The translations under genes were made by a program, and so were the position numbers. From assembly GCA_025093985.1 (NCBI GenBank), contig JACAAK010000010.1:1203501-1267500 (forward strand): a DNA stretch of 64,000 nucleotides, read 5' to 3'. The first letter of the stretch is position 1, and the number at the start of each line of letters is the position of its first letter. The notes under the pieces are model-generated. The model ran no database searches and had not been told where the DNA came from. It was given only the letters and a program-made list of their open reading frames with translations. This DNA is from Calvatia gigantea. Its lineage: Eukaryota > Basidiomycota > Agaricomycetes > Agaricales > Lycoperdaceae. Shown one piece after another: positions 59,320-64,000 of the stretch.

Positions 59320-59748
59320 GGTAGCGGACATAGTCCTGCTTATACCATCGTACTCAGAGAGTCTTGAGGAGAGGGGAAGCGATGCTTAGAGAAGCTAGCA
59401 TAGAGGAGAGAAGACATAGTGTCTTACGCCAAAGGGCGTAGCCAAAAGACATACATACTACAATGCTACATAGGGTATATATACTAATATCCCTGGTCTG
59501 TGCACTCTAAACCCTTATATGGGTGAGGTCTAACTACCAGTAGCATAATTGGAGCATACTGTATATGACACATGTACTAGAAGGTTCCATGCAGAGGGTA
59601 TAACTGACTACCAGAAGGGCGGTACAACTACTGTGTACATAGTCCGTGATGGTCCATTATTATCGACCCTCTGAAGGTGAAATACTCGAACCCTGTTTCA
59701 GCTATAAATAGACTGAACCAATGTAGTGGTACAGAGTGAGATTCAACA
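59320..59748 (-). repeat. copia-like LTR (left edge approximate)
   Basis: In minus orientation a polypurine tract AAGTGAGGAGGAG (59749-59761) is followed by TGTTGAATCTCACTC, the usual start of an LTR. A TATA-like TATTTATAG lies about 40 nt inside. The other edge is not defined because I found no partner LTR or target duplication in the window. Confidence 0.55.
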
Positions 59749-59761
59749 CTCCTCCTCACTT

Positions 59762-62201
59762 GAAGGGGGGAAGATTAATGCTTCAATAATCTAGCGGTAT
59801 TGAAACCAGACTTAGACATTGGAATCTTCAACAAAAGAGCGGCAGAGCCAAACATCGAATGTTGGAGTCATCAACGATCATGCGGATTTAACCAGCTTTT
59901 GAAGGTTGGAAAAGAAATCCTATAGCGGAGAGGAATTGATGCTAGCATTTGCTATGATGGCCATAAAGGATGCAACGACAATTGCTTTGAGCTATCAAAT
60001 GTCCTTTAACTCACTTTAAACTCCCGCAACTAACTCGCTGCAACTTTCGTCTAAGAGTAAGGAGTAGGAAAGCCTAAAAGAGGCTCCTCCAGAAATTGTA
60101 AACAGCAATTCTTTCGAAGCGTTCAACAAGTCTGTTTTTTCCACGTAGGTGCGAAATACAAAAACCATTTTGCTGATGCGAAATCCTAAGTGATAAATTA
60201 CTGGTCGCTAATCTAGCATGTGATTATTGTGAGATCAGGAAAGCAGCAATACTGAGCCAGCATAACCAAGGCCGTCACTTTTGCAGTTATGTAGATCAAT
60301 CAGCCACGGCAGTCTTATGAGCCGGCGGAGCAATGATGCTACAAGCCTTGTTCTGATTTAACTCAAACAAATTCCAAATTAATGGATTTGCAAATGGAAG
60401 TGGTCTCATGCAATTTTCCTCTATGCAAGAGGCATTTCGGCCGATGCGGATTAAGGATTCAGTCCCAAGGAATGCATACACACTTTTTATTATTTCCCAT
60501 CAACTCTAAAAAGGAGGGAGGAATGATTAAGTCCCTTATTTGTTTTTCCATACAACTCTGAAAAGGTGGAAGGATCTTGAAATTGACCCTGTATATTTTT
60601 CCGGACTCTCAAATTGAGGCGGATGGATAAATTCCATGTAGATGTTTTACCGTAGGCTCATGAAGAGGCAGAAGGTTACATTCAAAACCTATGAAGTTTT
60701 TCCTCGATCTTGTGAAAGAGAGAAAGGATTGTTAGACCCTATCTTATTTTTATCTTGTGAAAGGAATAAGTTCCTGCCATATTTTTACAGTCAACTCTTA
60801 ATTGAGTATGAAGGAATATGTTCCTGATTTGTTTTATCCAACAACTCGTTAGGGGTGGAAAGGTAAAAGCATAAACCTTGTAATATTTTCTCCTACAACT
60901 CGTTAGAGGAGGAAGGAATAATTTCCTAATGTTATTTTTGCCTAGGACACTCGTCTTGAGACGTCGGCGGGGATAACTCCCCATTTGTTTTATCAGCGAC
61001 TCGTAAGAGGTGATAGGAATAGTTGAAAGTCCTATGAATATATTTTTCCAGCGACTGTGGTGGAGGGGAATATTTCTAAACCTAATATTTTTATCCAAGC
61101 GTCTTCGTATGAAGGCGGAAAGGAATATCATGTCCTTTGTGTTTTCCCCATCAACTCTGTAGAGGAGGGCTCGCAATGACATAGGAATCGGTATCATGTT
61201 GCAGCAATCGCTCAAGCCGGCTAGTTGCAAGGCCGTTAGACTTTATTGTCAAAGCGAGGTTGACGAAGTGGTTTTTGGAAAATGCGGATAAAATCCAGTG
61301 TAATCGCATGAAGGCGGATTAAATCCAGCTCAATCAAGGATTGAAGATTCCTTCCACATTACATGTATAGTGTTTGTCTGGTGTCATTCAAACTCTTCTT
61401 CTTATCTGGTAAGCCGAAGCCCATCAGATTATTTCAGTGTATCTTTTTCTCATCCAGTCTGCAAAAGCAGTTTTTGTCATCAACACTAAGCATTTCTCAT
61501 ATGTGTAGATAACTGGAGAATTGAATCACAAAAGTGATGCCTTCAACTTAGTGAAGTTTCTTTGCCGTTAAGCGCAGGATAAGGCAGTCATCAGATTTGG
61601 AGTAAGAATACTGTATCTGTTGTTCTCCTCCATGCTTTTCAGCATGTTAAGTTTCCTAACACATGTTACTCAATCGTATCGCTTTTTAGGGCTTAGAGAG
61701 TGTTTATCATGTTACGAACCACCGCGGCACTCATCAATTAAGACAGACTGGCGAAGTGTAGTTATTGAAAACTTTTAATCGTATGTGGTTATTCACCAGC
61801 GATTAAGAACTTGTTTTACTGTACTCCTCCCTCAGCGATGAGTATTTCGATTTGAATGTCTATGCACATTGTTAATGGCGGATCATTATCGATGCAATTC
61901 CAGAAATAAAGAATTTTTCTTGCAAGTTTGTTAAGCTATGCGAGGCGGAAGCTTATATGGAGGTATAACCATCTCATATTTTTAGGATGATATATCTGAG
62001 CTGTTGCGCTTTTCTGGTAGACGCTAGCGTGGACGCATAGCAAGTCTTATGCTTGTCTAACTCTAGTTGGTGAGTCCAAACGAGTTCTTCTTGAAATTGA
62101 ACGCCTAATCTATTATAGTCTTCCTGTAGGTGACCTGCGTAATGAACAGTGCGGTCTTTCCTAGTCAGGTTCAATTGTGCAATGCATTATTAACCAGCAT
62201 T
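59762..62201. other. non-coding internal region of a putative Gag-only LTR element
   Basis: 2.4 kb between the Gag gene stop and the polypurine tract with no polymerase motif in any frame. It is AT-rich, with a periodic array at 60501-61180 and two GCGGAT(T)A(A)AATCC palindromes near 61286 and 61316. Two frames (60739-61230, 61974-62174) show no family features. Confidence 0.6.
60501..61180. repeat. degenerate ~50-bp periodic array of small hairpins
   Basis: About 14 units begin near 60501, 60553, 60603, 60653, 60705, 60751, 60792, 60842, 60896, 60946, 60996, 61051, 61099 and 61152. A unit resembles TTTTTCC, then CAACTC, a 4-nt loop, GAGG, then a GGAAGGAATA-like run. The stem changes but stays paired: CTC-gtta-GAG, CTC-gtaa-GAG, CTC-tgta-GAG, CTCAA-a-TTGAG, CGTCT-tg-AGACG, CTTC-gtat-GAAG, TCTT-gtga-AAGA. 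Confidence 0.65.
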
Positions 62202-63863
62202 TTATTCTATAACTCCTCCACAACGGTCGTTCCACATAAGTGGCGACACAGAAGTGTGGTGTGTCAAAAGCAGTAGATACTGTACATCATCCTCTGCATC
62301 AGAACAAGAATAGTAGTCAGTTGAAGGTACTGACCCGCACCCTCCATCGGAACCGTAGTCGGTGTCCGAGTCGTTGTCATCTAAGACCGACTCGAGGACA
62401 GACTCGATTTCCTTTGGTGCCTGCTTCTTCTTGAGCGGCTTGGGCTTCTTGATAATCGCTGGCCTGTTATACACTGGGGCCGGCCACGCGATCGCATCTT
62501 CCTCCCTTGTGACGGTGGATGGAGTAGTCTCAACATCCATCTCGTCAAATCGCTTCCACATCTCCTCCGAACTCTCGCCCGATGAAGAAGTTGACTTGAG
62601 ACGTTCGTCCCACTTCTTCAAGGCGGTAACCTTGGCTTTCACCAAAGGTTTGCGACGAGCTTCGGGCTCGGGCGCAGTGATGCGCGACGCAAGCGGAGTG
62701 GCATTGCTGCCAGTGGCAGCAGAGTTAGAGGCAACGGGAGGTGTCTTGGCTCGATGCGTTGCTTCTACAAGGGAACGAGTGGATGGTGGCAGCACAGTTT
62801 GTGCCTGCGACATGAAGTCCACGTCCTGAATGTAACCGGAAGAGGTGGCGGCATTGCCTTGTGCACCTCCCTCCTTTCCCTTTTCCTTTCCTTTTCCTCG
62901 GGGGCGCCATCGGCGTTTCTTCTCGCCGTCGCCTTCTCCTCCGGATGGCTTCTGCTGCTGCTGCTGCTGCTGCTGGGGCTGCTGGGGCTTTTTAGACCCC
63001 AAAGGCTGCTGCTGACCTTGCAGTCGCTGCCCGCCTTGCTGCTGGCGCTGCTGCTGCTGCTGCTGCTGCTGCCCACCTCCTTGTCGTGGAGTAAAGCGCG
63101 CACGTTGCACATGGGCAGTCTGGTTGGAGGCGTAAGCGGCTATAATGCCGCTTCGGGCCTTATCCCACGTCAGCTCGTGAAGCAACGTGTTCGAGGTGAG
63201 GAGTGTCTGAGCTACATGGCTCAAAGACGGGTGGAGAGAGTGGAGAAGGATCATCGTTTCGATCTCTGGGGTGATGCCACTATCCATGGCGTCAAGCTGC
63301 CCGAAGATCTGCTGGAGCTCGCTCATCTTGAGCGAGGGATCACCGCCGAGGGGGAGCTCAAACGTTATAGCGCGAATGAACTTGTTATAGACCTGAGCTG
63401 GTCCAGGAAGGCCATATTGGCCCTGCAACTGAGACCAGAGAATGCGAGCATCCCGGGCGGAATGCTTAAGCATGCTGTTGGGGAGAGTTGCCTCAATCAA
63501 CCCAAGAGCGCGCATCTGAAGGTTGTTGGCCATACCAACACTGCGGCGCTCCTCAGCAGTCGCAGGAATCGGAGTTCCTGGTCGTGCGGGACGTGCCGGC
63601 GAAGTGCTAGTCGCCGGGGTAGCAGGATGCTCAGGTCCGTAAGCCTGCTCGTATTGGACCGGTTCGTCCATGGCTCCAGAGAAATCCCATCCAGTCCAGG
63701 AGCAATCATTTAAGGAAATGCACATAAGTGCAGACCGAAGGCGAAGCGACCAAATGGTGTAGTTACCTGTCCCAGTAAGGACGGGAAGCTGTCTGCTAGG
63801 GGTTTGAACAAAGCCCTGCGGAGCAGGAGCCGGTTTAGACATATCTAAGAGTAGGGTAAACAC
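62202..63863 (-). CDS. copia-type Gag protein without polymerase
   Basis: A continuous frame of up to 553 codons; the likely start is MSKPAPAPQGFVQTPSRQL at 63839. The N-terminal half is a copia Gag/UBN2-like fold (TGNYTIWSLRLRSALMCISL, MLKHSARDARILWSQLQGQY, EIETMILLHSLHPSLSHVAQ). Next come a CAG-encoded polyglutamine stretch, a very basic patch (KKRRWRPRGKGKEKGKEGG), a Ser/Glu region and an acidic C-terminus (VLDDNDSDTDYGSDGG). No CCHC knuckle, protease, integrase or reverse transcriptase follows before the LTR. It may be the only protein of a non-autonomous element, or a domesticated Gag. Confidence 0.8.
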   Translation of the reverse strand: MFTLLLDMSKPAPAPQGFVQTPSRQLPVLTGTGNYTIWSLRLRSALMCISLNDCSWTGWDFSGAMDEPVQYEQAYGPEHPATPATSTSPARPARPGTPIPATAEERRSVGMANNLQMRALGLIEATLPNSMLKHSARDARILWSQLQGQYGLPGPAQVYNKFIRAITFELPLGGDPSLKMSELQQIFGQLDAMDSGITPEIETMILLHSLHPSLSHVAQTLLTSNTLLHELTWDKARSGIIAAYASNQTAHVQRARFTPRQGGGQQQQQQQQRQQQGGQRLQGQQQPLGSKKPQQPQQQQQQQQKPSGGEGDGEKKRRWRPRGKGKEKGKEGGAQGNAATSSGYIQDVDFMSQAQTVLPPSTRSLVEATHRAKTPPVASNSAATGSNATPLASRITAPEPEARRKPLVKAKVTALKKWDERLKSTSSSGESSEEMWKRFDEMDVETTPSTVTREEDAIAWPAPVYNRPAIIKKPKPLKKKQAPKEIESVLESVLDDNDSDTDYGSDGGCGSVPSTDYYSCSDAEDDVQYLLLLTHHTSVSPLMWNDRCGGVIE

Positions 63864-64000
63864 GTGTTAGCATCATGTAGGACTGCAGTGCGTGATGCAC
63901 GCATCGCAACATGGGGTAGACACAGGGATCAAATGGACCAAAGGGCCACCGTCTCCCAGGTTGCGTATGACCGTAGCCTCCTACACTCTACCAGCATTGC
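63864..64000. other. window end, nothing recognised
   Basis: Leader of the Gag gene. The expected 5' LTR is not seen and would lie outside the window. Confidence 0.5.

Noticed and set aside
60061..61960. Many further short hairpins outside the periodic array (for example near 60071, 61286, 61316, 61459, 61525, 61632)
   Set aside because: Stems of 4-6 bp with short loops are expected about once per 50-200 bases by chance, so they are not claimed as structure without statistics.
62754..63713. 319-codon plus-strand frame opposite the Gag gene
   Set aside because: Leu-rich runs come from CAG repeats read on the other strand; the minus-strand frame has Gag similarity.
1..64000. CRISPR arrays, bacterial operons, riboswitches
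   Set aside because: The sequence is eukaryotic, with spliced genes; no direct-repeat and spacer arrays were seen.

Overview
The window is nuclear DNA of a filamentous basidiomycete, most likely an Agaricomycete. Genes are split by many short GT-AG introns of about 45-100 nt. Conserved eukaryotic genes (RLI1/ABCE1, alpha-COP, proteasome RPN3, a PIN4-type parvulin, a paxillin-like LIM protein) sit among families typical of Agaricomycetes: DUF6534 membrane proteins, WW-like membrane proteins and an F-box protein. I cannot name the species.

Layout. 1-3.7 kb: a copy of an unclassified repeat (R) split by a dead Tc1/mariner element (Tc1-A copy 1). 4.4-8.2 kb: a divergent pair, PIN4 (-) and WW-like membrane protein P1 (+). 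8.6-12.3 kb: an F-box gene and DUF6534 gene D1 (both -). 13.5-15.9 kb: RLI1 (+). 16.4-30.7 kb: LIM protein (-), an unrecognised small gene (+), an XPG-like nuclease (-), alpha-COP (-) and a small coiled-coil gene (+). 31.5-35.9 kb: D2 and P2 (-). 37.7-38.3 kb: a small lysine-rich gene (+). 39.9 kb: tRNA-Glu(CUC) (-). 40.1-43.4 kb: P3 (+). 44.6-46.4 kb: RPN3 (-). 46.6-48.3 kb: weak gene candidates and a Ty3/gypsy relic. 48.2-58.1 kb: a nest of mobile elements. 58.1-64.0 kb: a hypothetical gene, an LTR with a polypurine tract, a non-coding stretch with a 50-bp periodic array, and a copia-type Gag gene.

The most informative part is the nest: repeat R (copy 2, inverted relative to copy 1) contains Tc1-A copy 2, which contains a Ty1/copia element with LTRs and a 5-bp target duplication, which contains a second, intact Tc1-like element (Tc1-B). 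Because R and Tc1-A are each present twice, empty sites and mutations can be read directly. The dead copies differ largely by transitions at CpG, and the copia element carries six TGA stops of the CGA-to-TGA type plus loss of the reverse-transcriptase aspartates by the same kind of change. This points to cytosine methylation and deamination rather than classic CpA-directed RIP.

The cellular genes do not form a pathway or cluster. P1, P2 and P3 are paralogues, as are D1 and D2. Two genes (LIM and XPG-like) carry one-base frame breaks that are either assembly errors or real lesions.
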